Below are positions 28,783 through 36,413 of a stretch of 44,410 nucleotides of DNA, in pieces. The position numbers and the translations under genes are program-made. Below the pieces are notes generated by a model. It ran no database searches and was not told where the DNA came from. It worked only from the letters and a program-made list of their open reading frames with translations. Numbering within the stretch: position 1 is the stretch's first letter; each line of letters begins with the position of its first letter. Origin of the DNA: an uncultured Rhizobiaceae bacterium (GTDB taxonomy: Bacteria; Pseudomonadota; Alphaproteobacteria; Rhizobiales; Rhizobiaceae); NCBI GenBank assembly GCA_947259295.1, contig CAMYMG010000065.1:1-44410 (forward strand). Reading direction: 5' to 3'.

Positions 28783-29925
28783 GCAAGGCGTTGATGCGCG
28801 GTCAATTTCGGACTGACGACAATTGGCTGACCTCGACGTCGATAGTCTATACCAGTTAGCAAATGGGCTTCGCTGGCTTGGAGCATGTCGTGGATAAATG
28901 GGCGTGCCGTACGTGCCTGCAAGCTTGCAAACGTGAGATTGGCCGGACTGCCGAGGGCAATTTGTACTCGTGATCCTGTAGTGAAACGACAATCCTCAGA
29001 CTAAGTTGGAGGTCTCATGCCTTCTCTGCAGTCGCGTTGCTAACCACCGTCGGACTGCCCGCCTCGATCCGATAAGTCGACCGCCAAGACAATCGTCAGC
29101 CGATCTGGGATCGCGAAAGCGGCGCCTCTCTTGCGCGGCAGGTCGAAATCCTCTTCGACCGCTCGTTGGAAGACCATGGCGTAGAAAACTGGTTCATGGC
29201 GGACACAGCGTTGGCTGCCCCAACCCTCGAAGGCGCCGTGGATAGTATCGCCCGCGCGTGTTGTCAGCGTGAAGGCAGTAGGCGGATTGACCCGTTCAAC
29301 GATCGGTCACGGTGACGGCACGGAAACGTCACAGTGGCGAAAACCCCGGAGCGCTGCGGTTTTGAGGCCTGGTTTGGGGTGTCACGGTGACGTTGCCCTT
29401 TAAGCTTGTCGTGAACGAAGAACGGCTTCGGGCGGACGGGCACTGCAGCGTTGCAGATTATGGCCATACTTTCTTGCTGCAGATCGGATACTGAACGTTT
29501 AAGCGAGTCGCGCAAGACATGATCGGATGGACTTCGTGAGTCCAGCCACAGCAGCGTGTTCACCCGGGCTCCTTACCTTATCACTGTCGTGCTCACCAGC
29601 GACAGGCATCCGATGCCACCACAGGGATGGCGAGCATTTGGCCTTATCGGTTTGCGGGCATTAGCGGGAGCTGACCGGGACGGCGCACACAGTACTCGCT
29701 CCAGGCTGCCAATTGCTCATTTCGAACCATAAAGCAAATCAGAGAGGCTGGCGAAATGCGCGGCACCTGCGTAATTCGATGGAAGGTTTTAGCCTCTATT
29801 TAGCATATCCCGGTTCGCATCGCCCACAACAGCGCTTCATATCCCGTTTGTCGAAATAGGATGTTGATTTATCAGAATGTCGCTTCATTATCCTTGCTAA
29901 GCGAATCTCGGGGAGGCGAAAGACA
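28783..29925. other. Degenerate intergenic stretch without an assignable gene
   Basis: No complete, recognisable gene is present. The stretch includes an 80-codon open frame without a start (29076-29315), two copies of GTCACGGTGAC (29306-29316 and 29381-29391), and a possible 99-codon minus-strand frame ending at 29264. Base composition after about 29700 is visibly more AT-rich than the neighbouring genes. The picture fits decayed accessory DNA. Confidence 0.5.
29264..29563 (-). CDS. Doubtful hypothetical protein
   Basis: A GTG codon with a well-placed AAGGAG box 5 bp upstream opens a 99-codon frame (MNTLLWLDSRSPSDHVLRDS at the N-terminus). The first half has plausible protein composition. 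The second half is rich in Arg, Pro and His and runs across the GTCACGGTGAC repeats, which looks non-coding. I recognise no family. It may be the start of a gene whose 3' part has been replaced. Confidence 0.2.
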   Translation of the reverse strand: MNTLLWLDSRSPSDHVLRDSLKRSVSDLQQESMAIICNAAVPVRPKPFFVHDKLKGQRHRDTPNQASKPQRSGVFATVTFPCRHRDRSLNGSIRLLPSR

Positions 29926-29973
29926 ATGTTTGGCGGCGCAGTGATCATCTCAAGTATAGGCATTCAAGGATGA
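29864..29973 (+). pseudogene. Truncated gene start with promoter and ribosome site
   Basis: A sigma-70-like pair, TTGATT (29864-29869) and CATTAT (29886-29891) with a 16-bp spacer, is followed by a strong GGGGAGG ribosome site. An ATG at 29926 opens only 15 codons (MFGGAVIISSIGIQG) before TGA. Expression signals this good before a 15-codon frame suggest the 5' end of a gene whose body was lost. A short leader peptide is the alternative. Confidence 0.3.
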
Positions 29974-30239
29974 GGCGGACTGCGCGCACCGCTTTACGCT
30001 GAATCCACGGGAAGTCCGGCGTCGAGAGACGCTCGGACGCCCTTTGGAAGTGGCGTTCGTTAGCGCGATCTCCAGCGACCAGATCGATACGAAAGCTTCC
30101 TACTGCAGCTAGGGGCCTCGCTAGCATACGGAATAAAGAGTCATGGATGAGTCTCCCTCCCGACATCGAGACCACCCCATACCTGCAAAGCGTCTAGGCA
30201 ATATGCGGTTCACCAGCCTACTGCGTGGCGGCCGGATGA

Positions 30240-30533
30240 CCAAGTGGAAGGGAGAGGTCGCGAGCTGATCCTGCCATTTGGGCTGCGTCTTTCGGAGGGC
30301 GTGCGGATAAAAGCGGATGGGGAAGAGCTTTTCCGTGGAGCATTCAACACTTGCTTGCCAGCTGGTTGCATATCCGAGATCGACCTTTCGACGATATAAT
30401 CAAGCAGATGCAAGGCCCTGGAAAATTCACCGTTGTGATGACTGCCAATGACGGCCAGGTGGTTAGCACCGATTTGTCGCTGAACGGATTCCCTGCGGCG
30501 TACCACCGTCTGACCGCGCTTATGGCTACGTGA
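30240..30533 (+). pseudogene. Invasion-associated locus B (IalB) family protein, truncated and frameshifted
   Basis: One frame encodes ELILPFGLRLSEGVRIKADG followed by FNTCLPAGCISEIDLSTI and a TAA. The adjacent frame picks up at about 30390 and encodes DDIIKQMQGPGKFTVVMTAN, then DLSLNGFPAAYHRLTALMAT to a TGA. Together these match the C-terminal half of IalB-family periplasmic proteins (LPFGL, CLPAGC and SLxGFxAAY are family hallmarks). A one-base deletion near 30390 breaks the frame, and the N-terminal half and signal peptide are absent. It is a relic in the decayed region. Confidence 0.65.
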
Positions 30534-30568
30534 GACAAGTTGAGCGTCAGCCGGCGCTCTAGAGCGTT

Positions 30569-30933
30569 TCAAGTCTTGACGGAAGCGTACCCTGAGTTCG
30601 CGAAGTAGTTGTTGCATTCGTCTGGCTGGATGGTTGAGACGAGGTGGCCGACGCGGCGCCACGTTTCCTCTTTGGTACGCTTCTAGGCAGTGCGCATCCA
30701 ATGCTGACCTTGGCGAAAGCCTGCTCGATCGTATCGAGATCGGGTGAATAGGGTGGCAGGAACCAGAGCCGCTCCCCCGCGCCTTGGATCATCTGCCGCA
30801 GGACGGCCGACTTGTGCGATCCGAGCGCGTCCATAACGACGATGTCGCCTGGCTTGAGCATCCGCACGAGTTGCTGCTCTACAAAGGCCCTGAAGCATTA
30901 GCCGTCGATCGGTCCGTCGAAGATGAAGTCATC
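30569..30933 (-). pseudogene. IS630-family transposase remnant
   Basis: The minus strand encodes the C-terminal half of an IS630-type DDE transposase. It reads DDFIFDGPIDG, a TAA, then FRAFVEQQLVRMLKPGDIVV, MDALGSHKSAVLRQMIQGAG, the catalytic YSPDLDTIEQAFAK, and after a frame change HWMRTA, a TAG, KRTKEETWRRVGHLVSTIQP and NNYFANSGYASVKT with a terminal TGA. The second Asp and the Glu of the catalytic triad are visible, but two stops and one frameshift make it dead. The N-terminal half is missing, and I could not find terminal inverted repeats. Confidence 0.8.
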
Positions 30934-31344
30934 TCGGCAATCACTTGGGAGCTCTCATAGATACCCCTGAGAGCCGCACGTTGGAGTGCAACCATAGGAC
31001 CTTCCCGGGCATTTCGGCTACTCGGCCGCATCCGCAGTGCTTCTTTCGCCGCCCAAGTGTTCTTCCGTCGGTCCGCGCAGCTACGCAGAACAGAACCGCG
31101 CACCACTCTACCCCCATTATTCTAAAAGGGACTGATTTCTACAGCTGATTGCCTCGCCGGGATTCCCGAAAGGGGAGTTCTGCCCATGGAAGTATCGTCG
31201 AAAATATCGCGCGAAATATCGCTTGACCCCGCACGACCAGCGATCGACCAAGCGGCGAGAGAAAAGCACTGGCACCCGCCCAGGCTGTCTCGTGCGCTCG
31301 GACCATCTTGAGATCGTGGCGAATGCGGGTGCTGCGTCGCGTTG
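30934..31344. other. Gene-free stretch between the IS remnant and the TRAP operon
   Basis: I see no credible gene in these ~410 bases. They may include the missing upstream part of the IS630 element, too decayed to recognise. A short tandem repeat of AAATATCGC (31202-31210 and 31214-31222) is present. The right part lies downstream of the dctM-like stop codon and shows no clear terminator. Confidence 0.4.
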
Positions 31345-32607
31345 CTATTGAAGTAGGAAGAGCGATATGGCCGGTACGAAGGTAACGAAACCGAGGCAGA
31401 TCAGAATCAGGCCGACGAGCGGCAGCAGGTAGGGGATCATCTTTTCGATGCCGATATTGGCGACGGCACAGGCCGCGAACAGATTGACCCCCAGCGGCGG
31501 GGTGATCATGCCCATGGCAAGATTGAAGATCATTATTATGCCGAAGTGAACCGGGTCGATCCCGTAGTGCACGGCAACCGGCGCCAGGATCGGCCCGAGC
31601 ACCACGATCGCGGCCGAGGTTTCGATGAACATCCCCAGCACGAACAGAAAGACGTTGACGGCGATCAGGAAGCTGATCGGGGACGTGAAACTCTCGACGA
31701 TCCACGCGCCGATGGCGGCGGGAATGCCGGCCCTGGTCAGGGCGAAGGAAAAGATCCCGGCCATTGAAACGATGAACATGACGATCGCCGACGATATTGC
31801 GGATCGCTTGATGACGTCCCCGAATCCCCGCAGGTCGATCTCGCGATAGACGAGGGAAACGAGCAGCGAATAGCCGACCGCGATCACCGAGGCTTCCGTG
31901 GGCGTGAACACGCCGCCATAGATGCCGCCGAGCACGATGACCGGCATCATCAGCGCTAGGCCGGCACCCTTGAGTGCCGGCAGGAACGGCGGGCGTGCCT
32001 CGTCGCGAAGCTCCACGAAGCCTTTCCGGCGGCTGTAGAAAAGGGCAAAGGCACTCAGCGCGACGGCCACCAGAATGCCGGGTCCGGTGCCGGCAAGAAA
32101 CAGATCGCCGACGGACACGTCGGCAGCCAGGCCGTAGATGATCATCGGGATGGAAGGCGGTATCAGTACCGACAGTTCGGCAGCTGTCGCCTGCAGCGCC
32201 GCCGCGAAGCCGACCGGATAGCCGCGCCTGACCATCGCGGGTATCAGCACGGCGCCAATGGCCAGTGTCGTCGCGACGCTGGACCCCGATACGGCCCCGA
32301 AGATCAGCGCGGTAAAGACGCAGGTCAGCAAAATGCCGCCGCGGATCGAGTAGACGCAGCTTTCCACGAGCTCGACGAGACGGCGAGAGATGCCCCCCGC
32401 TGTCATGAGGTTGCCGGCCAGGATGAAGAACGGGATTGCAGCGAGCGGGAACTTGTCGAGCGCGACGTAGGCCTGCTGCGGCAGCACGAGCAGCGGCAAC
32501 GTCGTGAAGCCGCCGATGCCGATCAGGCTCGCCAGGCCGATCGCGACGGCGACGGGGATGCCGATCAGCATCAGTAGCGTCATGGCTGCAATCATGACAG
32601 GTAGCAT
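31345..32607 (-). CDS. TRAP transporter large permease (DctM-type)
   Basis: This 420-residue, very hydrophobic protein of about 12 membrane segments has typical DctM features: LASLIGIGGFTTLPLLVLPQ, FFILAGNLMTAGGISRRLVE, IFGAVSGSSVATTLAIGAVL and PLGVNLFAACAVANIG. It is the ion-coupled translocation subunit of a tripartite ATP-independent periplasmic importer. It lies 12 bp downstream of the small subunit gene and ends the four-gene operon. Confidence 0.95.
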   Translation of the reverse strand: MLPVMIAAMTLLMLIGIPVAVAIGLASLIGIGGFTTLPLLVLPQQAYVALDKFPLAAIPFFILAGNLMTAGGISRRLVELVESCVYSIRGGILLTCVFTALIFGAVSGSSVATTLAIGAVLIPAMVRRGYPVGFAAALQATAAELSVLIPPSIPMIIYGLAADVSVGDLFLAGTGPGILVAVALSAFALFYSRRKGFVELRDEARPPFLPALKGAGLALMMPVIVLGGIYGGVFTPTEASVIAVGYSLLVSLVYREIDLRGFGDVIKRSAISSAIVMFIVSMAGIFSFALTRAGIPAAIGAWIVESFTSPISFLIAVNVFLFVLGMFIETSAAIVVLGPILAPVAVHYGIDPVHFGIIMIFNLAMGMITPPLGVNLFAACAVANIGIEKMIPYLLPLVGLILICLGFVTFVPAISLFLLQ

Positions 32608-32619
32608 GAGACCCTCGCG

Positions 32620-33126
32620 TCAGAGCGCTTCGGCGCTGTCGGACTTCGTTTGTGGGTCGACGAAATGCGCGATCGCTCCCAGGGCGGCGAAGCCGGCCCC
32701 GACCGGAATTGCCGAGTATACCCAGGAGGCGGAAACGCCCAGCCCGGCGATCGTCTGGTTGCGCACCATGTAGACCGCGAGCCAGCCGTAATAGACGAGC
32801 ACCCCGAAGATGGTCAGCGTCGATACCATGACCATCGCCCGCATGGCCGACTGCACAAGGCCCGACGACTTGTCCATTAGGAAATCGACTGAGATCAGCG
32901 TGCCGGTCCGGGCGCCGGCCATCAGCCCGAGATAGACCATCCAGATCAGCGAAACCTTGACCAGCGGCTCCGACCAGTGCGCCGGCACGTGAAGAACGAA
33001 CCGGCTGAACACCTGGTACAGTGCCGAGGTAGAGGCGACCAGCAGCATGAGCGCTGCGGCGGCGACCACCAGCCTGTTCAGCTGGCGCTCGCCCTCCCGC
33101 AGCAGGGGCCGTAGGTCTTTGATCAT
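32620..33126 (-). CDS. TRAP transporter small permease (DctQ-type)
   Basis: The 168-residue protein has four membrane helices, the normal DctQ layout. These include LVVAAAALMLLVASTSALYQ, then the conserved FVLHVPAHWSEPLVKVSLIW and VYLGLMAGARTGTLISVDFL. It partners DctM in the membrane. Its ATG overlaps the end of the binding-protein gene (ATGA), indicating coupled translation. Confidence 0.94.
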   Translation of the reverse strand: MIKDLRPLLREGERQLNRLVVAAAALMLLVASTSALYQVFSRFVLHVPAHWSEPLVKVSLIWMVYLGLMAGARTGTLISVDFLMDKSSGLVQSAMRAMVMVSTLTIFGVLVYYGWLAVYMVRNQTIAGLGVSASWVYSAIPVGAGFAALGAIAHFVDPQTKSDSAEAL

Positions 33127-34091
33127 TGACCCACGCTGCGGATAGCGTCGAGGCGTTCGCCAAAGCGCTTGGCGAGATCCTTGAAGGTCGGATCCAGCTT
33201 GTCGCGGAAGCTCTGACCATCGACCTCGGTCAGGATTTCCACGCCGATGCCGCGCAAGGTGTCGAGCCCGGTATCCTGGACTTTGGCGACTTCTTCCTTC
33301 GTACGTATCATGGCCTTGACGGCGGCCTCGCGGAAGATCTGCTTGTCGGCATCGCTCAGGGCATCGTAGACGCCGGGATTGATGAGCAGCACCACCGGAG
33401 TGAAGGCGTGGTTGGTTATGCTCATGTACTTCTGCACTTCGCCGAAGCGATTGTTGATGATCGCGCCGATGGGGTTTTCCTGCCCGTCGACAACGCCCTG
33501 CTGGAGCGCCGAATAGACTTCCGTAACCGCCATGGGCGTCGGCAGCGCGCCGAGCGCTTCCCAGGCCTGCAGGTGCAACTCGTTCTGCTGGGTGCGGATC
33601 TTGAGGCCCGCCACATCGGCGGCTGAAGCTACGGGGTGGACATTGTTGGTCAGCTGCCGGAAGCCGATGCCGCCGGCCGCGAGCCCGACAAAGCCGGCAT
33701 CGGGCAGGGTTCCCAGGATTTCCTGTCCGACGGGACCATCGAAGACGGCCTGCGCATGGTCAAAGTCGCGAAACAGGAAAGGCACGTCGAAGACCGCGAA
33801 GTCGGGCGCGAAGTTGGCGACGACCGACGTCGATACGACCGTCATCTCGATCGTGCCGAACTGGACGCCTTCGACGACGTCCCGGTCACCGCCGAGTGCG
33901 CCGCCGCCCTGAAGCTGGACCGTGTAGCGTCCCTCAGTGCGCTCGGCGATCTCCTCGGCAAACTGGGACATGCCGATGGCCTCCGGCGCGGCCGGACCGC
34001 CGACGAAGCCGAGATTGAGCACTGTCTGGGCTTGGGCAATTCCCTGTGCAAGCACAAGTGCCAATGCGGATAGAATGATCTGTCTTTTCAT
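33123..34091 (-). CDS. TRAP transporter solute-binding protein (DctP-type)
   Basis: ATG 34091 lies 6 bp after a GGGAGG box and gives a 322-residue protein with a signal peptide (MKRQIILSALALVLAQGIAQ). It then shows DctP features: FDVPFLFRDFDHAQAVFDG, LKIRTQQNELHLQAWEALGA with the ligand-binding Arg, and MAVTEVYSALQQGVVDGQEN. DctP proteins bind organic acids, mostly through a carboxylate-Arg contact. The adjacent enolase-superfamily enzyme suggests a sugar acid or other hydroxy acid as ligand. Confidence 0.94.
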   Translation of the reverse strand: MKRQIILSALALVLAQGIAQAQTVLNLGFVGGPAAPEAIGMSQFAEEIAERTEGRYTVQLQGGGALGGDRDVVEGVQFGTIEMTVVSTSVVANFAPDFAVFDVPFLFRDFDHAQAVFDGPVGQEILGTLPDAGFVGLAAGGIGFRQLTNNVHPVASAADVAGLKIRTQQNELHLQAWEALGALPTPMAVTEVYSALQQGVVDGQENPIGAIINNRFGEVQKYMSITNHAFTPVVLLINPGVYDALSDADKQIFREAAVKAMIRTKEEVAKVQDTGLDTLRGIGVEILTEVDGQSFRDKLDPTFKDLAKRFGERLDAIRSVGQ

Positions 34092-34108
34092 GTTTACCTC
34101 CCTTGTTA

Positions 34109-35260
34109 TCAATCAATCGTCCACTGATCGACGATGAACTCTTCGAACTGTGATCTCTGGATATCGACGCCGAGCCCGGGGCCACCGGGCACCGCGATCT
34201 TGCCACCGGCATCGAGTTCGATGCCGACCATGCACTCACGCAGCGGATTGTGCCCGACGTCGACTTCGTGCATCGGCAGCTTGTGCCGTCCGAGACGCTG
34301 CGCAGGCAGCGTTGCCGTGAACTGCAGCGACGCCAGGTAGTTGATGCCGGTGCCCCAGACATGCGGCACCGTCGGCACGCCAAAAGCCTCCGCCAGCGCG
34401 GCGATCTTTCGGGCCTCTGCAAAGCCGCCGCAAAGCGCCAAATCCGGCTGGATGATCTCGAGCCCGCCCTGCGCAAGCACGTCGCGAAATGCGGCAAGGC
34501 CGTAGAGCGACTCGCCGCCGGAGAGCGGCACGGGCAGACGCTGCGCCAGGCGAACGTAAGCGGGAATGTTGTCGTGCGGGACAGGCTCCTCGAGCCAGGC
34601 GAGGCGGACATCGGCCGCCGCCTCGACAAGGGCAAACGCTTCCTTTTCCGTGGCCGCCTCGTTCATGTCTGCCGCGATCATGGCATCGGCTCCCGCCACG
34701 TCGCGCGCCGTGCTCAGGGCGGCCAGATCGCGATCACGGTCGAGGCCGACGCGCAACTTGTAAGCGCGAAAACCCAGGTCCCGATAGCCGGCGATCGCCT
34801 CTGCCACTCCGGCGTAGGGATCGTTTCCCTCGCGCAGCAGCGGACCGCTCGCATAGGCTGGAAGGGCGGCATTGTGAGCGCCGCCGAGCAGGGCGTGTAT
34901 GGGCCTGCCCGCCGTTCGTCCGAATGCGTCCCAGATCGCCATGTCGAGCGCGCTGATGGCCATGTGGTGAAGACCACGGCGATCCTGCGCCGCAAAGCCG
35001 AAGAGCGGCGCCAAGGCCGGCAGCGGAAGGGTAACGTCGGCGCCGATCAGCGAAGGGCCGAGTCGGGTGCGGATGAGTTGCGCTACGGCTTCGGGATAGG
35101 CCCAGCTCTCGCCCCAGCCGGTGGCACCATCGTCGGTATGCACACGCACGAGCAGAGCGCTGCGCCTGTCGAACATCACGCGCGCATTGCCGACCCGCTG
35201 CGGCAGCCCGCAGGCAACGACAAACCCCTCGATGAACCTGATCGTGCTTCCCACACGCAT
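34109..35260 (-). CDS. Mandelate racemase/muconate lactonizing (enolase superfamily) enzyme
   Basis: The 383-residue protein has the capping domain followed by a TIM-barrel with FRAYKLRVG (K-x-R), the metal ligands in IAADMNEAAT, WLEEPVPHDN and LSGGESLYG, and a later His in TVPHVWGTGIN. The K-x-R plus late His resembles sugar-acid dehydratases of this superfamily, which abstract the proton alpha to a carboxylate. Racemase activity cannot be excluded. ATG 35260 directly abuts the GGGGAGG box, whereas GTG 35254 has a 6-bp spacing and could be the real start. It is the first gene of the TRAP operon. Confidence 0.92.
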   Translation of the reverse strand: MRVGSTIRFIEGFVVACGLPQRVGNARVMFDRRSALLVRVHTDDGATGWGESWAYPEAVAQLIRTRLGPSLIGADVTLPLPALAPLFGFAAQDRRGLHHMAISALDMAIWDAFGRTAGRPIHALLGGAHNAALPAYASGPLLREGNDPYAGVAEAIAGYRDLGFRAYKLRVGLDRDRDLAALSTARDVAGADAMIAADMNEAATEKEAFALVEAAADVRLAWLEEPVPHDNIPAYVRLAQRLPVPLSGGESLYGLAAFRDVLAQGGLEIIQPDLALCGGFAEARKIAALAEAFGVPTVPHVWGTGINYLASLQFTATLPAQRLGRHKLPMHEVDVGHNPLRECMVGIELDAGGKIAVPGGPGLGVDIQRSQFEEFIVDQWTID

Positions 35261-35300
35261 CCTCCCCGTGACCAGGTCGGGATATTGTATTAGGGAGAGT

Positions 35301-35323
35301 GCGTCTAATTTGAATTTTGACGC
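35301..35323. promoter_or_regulatory. Inverted repeat between the LysR gene and the enolase-superfamily gene
   Basis: GCGTC (35301-35305) and GACGC (35319-35323) form a 5-bp inverted repeat around an AT-rich 13-bp centre, in the 83-bp divergent promoter region. Size and position fit a LysR-type binding site, but the arms are short. Confidence 0.35.
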
Positions 35324-35343
35324 CTTACGTATAAGGAGAATTA

Positions 35344-36237
35344 ATGCGTCGCATGACCCTGCAGCAGATCGAGGCCTTCTACTGGACGGCCACGCTCGGG
35401 TCCGTGCAGAAGGCGGCGGATCGGCTCGGCCTGTCGCAGCCGGCGGTGTCGCTGCGGCTCAAGGAGTTCGAGGGAAATACCGACCGTCGTCACTTCGAAC
35501 GCGCCGGCCGGCACCTGCGTCTGACGCAGGCCGGGCGCGAATCCCTGCGCACCGTGCGCGGCATCATCGACAGTGTCGATTCGCTCGGAGCCGACAGATC
35601 GCCCGGTGTCAGCGGCACGATCAAGGTGGGGTTTGCGGAAGGGTTCGCACTCGCCTGCCTGCCGCAGATCCTCGAGCGGGTTCACACCACCTATCCCGAT
35701 CTCCACCCCGAGCTGACCGTCTCGATCAGTTCCTCGATGGAACCTGCCTTGCAGGACGGCCGCATCGATCTCGCCTTCCTCGTGGAGCCGACGGAACTGG
35801 AAGGCTTTACCTACGTCTATTTCGGCCTGCAACCGACCGGATGGGTGGTGGCCTCGTCGCTTGACGTGCCAACCCCTGTGACACCCGACAATCTCGCGAA
35901 GATCCGCATCATCAGTAATCAGCCCGGCACGATCGGCTACAGGCAGGTCGTCCGCTGGTTCGCATCGGAAGGCCTGAAGCCGGCCTCCATCGACATCTGT
36001 TCCAGCGTTGCGATCCAGGCCAAGCTCATCGAGGCCGGCACCGGGGCCGGCATCCTGCCGACGCGGATGATCGACGAGCAGGTCACTTCCGGTCGCCTGC
36101 GCGTTCTCGAGACATTCCCGCCGGTGCAGCCGGTAGCAATCTTCCTCGTTCACCGCACCGGCGCTCTCACCCCGGCTGCGCGCGCAGTCGTTGACTGCGT
36201 CACGGAGACGGTCGGGCACATGCAGTACCTGGTGTAA
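35344..36237 (+). CDS. LysR family transcriptional regulator
   Basis: The 297-residue protein starts with a standard LysR winged helix: QQIEAFYWTATLGSVQKAAD, RLGLSQPAVSLRLKEFE and GRHLRLTQAGRESL. The effector-binding domain from about residue 90 contains VSGTIKVGFAEGFALACLPQ. An AAGGAG box lies 6 bp before the ATG. Divergence from the enolase-superfamily gene over 83 bp indicates that it controls the enzyme-TRAP operon in response to the transported acid. Confidence 0.94.
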   Translation: MRRMTLQQIEAFYWTATLGSVQKAADRLGLSQPAVSLRLKEFEGNTDRRHFERAGRHLRLTQAGRESLRTVRGIIDSVDSLGADRSPGVSGTIKVGFAEGFALACLPQILERVHTTYPDLHPELTVSISSSMEPALQDGRIDLAFLVEPTELEGFTYVYFGLQPTGWVVASSLDVPTPVTPDNLAKIRIISNQPGTIGYRQVVRWFASEGLKPASIDICSSVAIQAKLIEAGTGAGILPTRMIDEQVTSGRLRVLETFPPVQPVAIFLVHRTGALTPAARAVVDCVTETVGHMQYLV

Positions 36238-36413
36238 TACGTGCTGCACTCAACATGTGTAGGTGAACTCCGCATCTCAAAGAGTGACCTTGATGCCTAG
36301 GTTCGCCAATGGGGAATTAAGGCCAAAGACGGAATAGCGGCTCTTCAGACGCGGACCTTAAAATGCGTTTCTTGCCGATTAACTTCGAGCGGGGAGATAA
36401 GGCTCTGTAGAAA

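Noticed and set aside
28668..28922. 84-codon minus-strand frame across the GntR promoter
   Set aside because: It overlaps the regulator start and the operator palindrome; its C-terminal part is a shadow of the GntR gene.
29945..30175. 76-codon minus-strand frame (MVSMSGGRLIHDSLFRMLAR...)
   Set aside because: Composition is not implausible, but no family was recognised, the start is ambiguous, and it overlaps the truncated plus-strand gene start. Left uncalled.
31200..31222. Tandem AAATATCGC words near the TRAP operon end, considered as an iteron or promoter element
   Set aside because: Only two copies, and no replication or regulatory gene nearby.
31139..33220. 693-codon minus-strand frame over the TRAP genes
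   Set aside because: Same strand but another frame relative to DctM and DctQ, which have clear family motifs; the translation is Arg/Gly-rich and motif-free.
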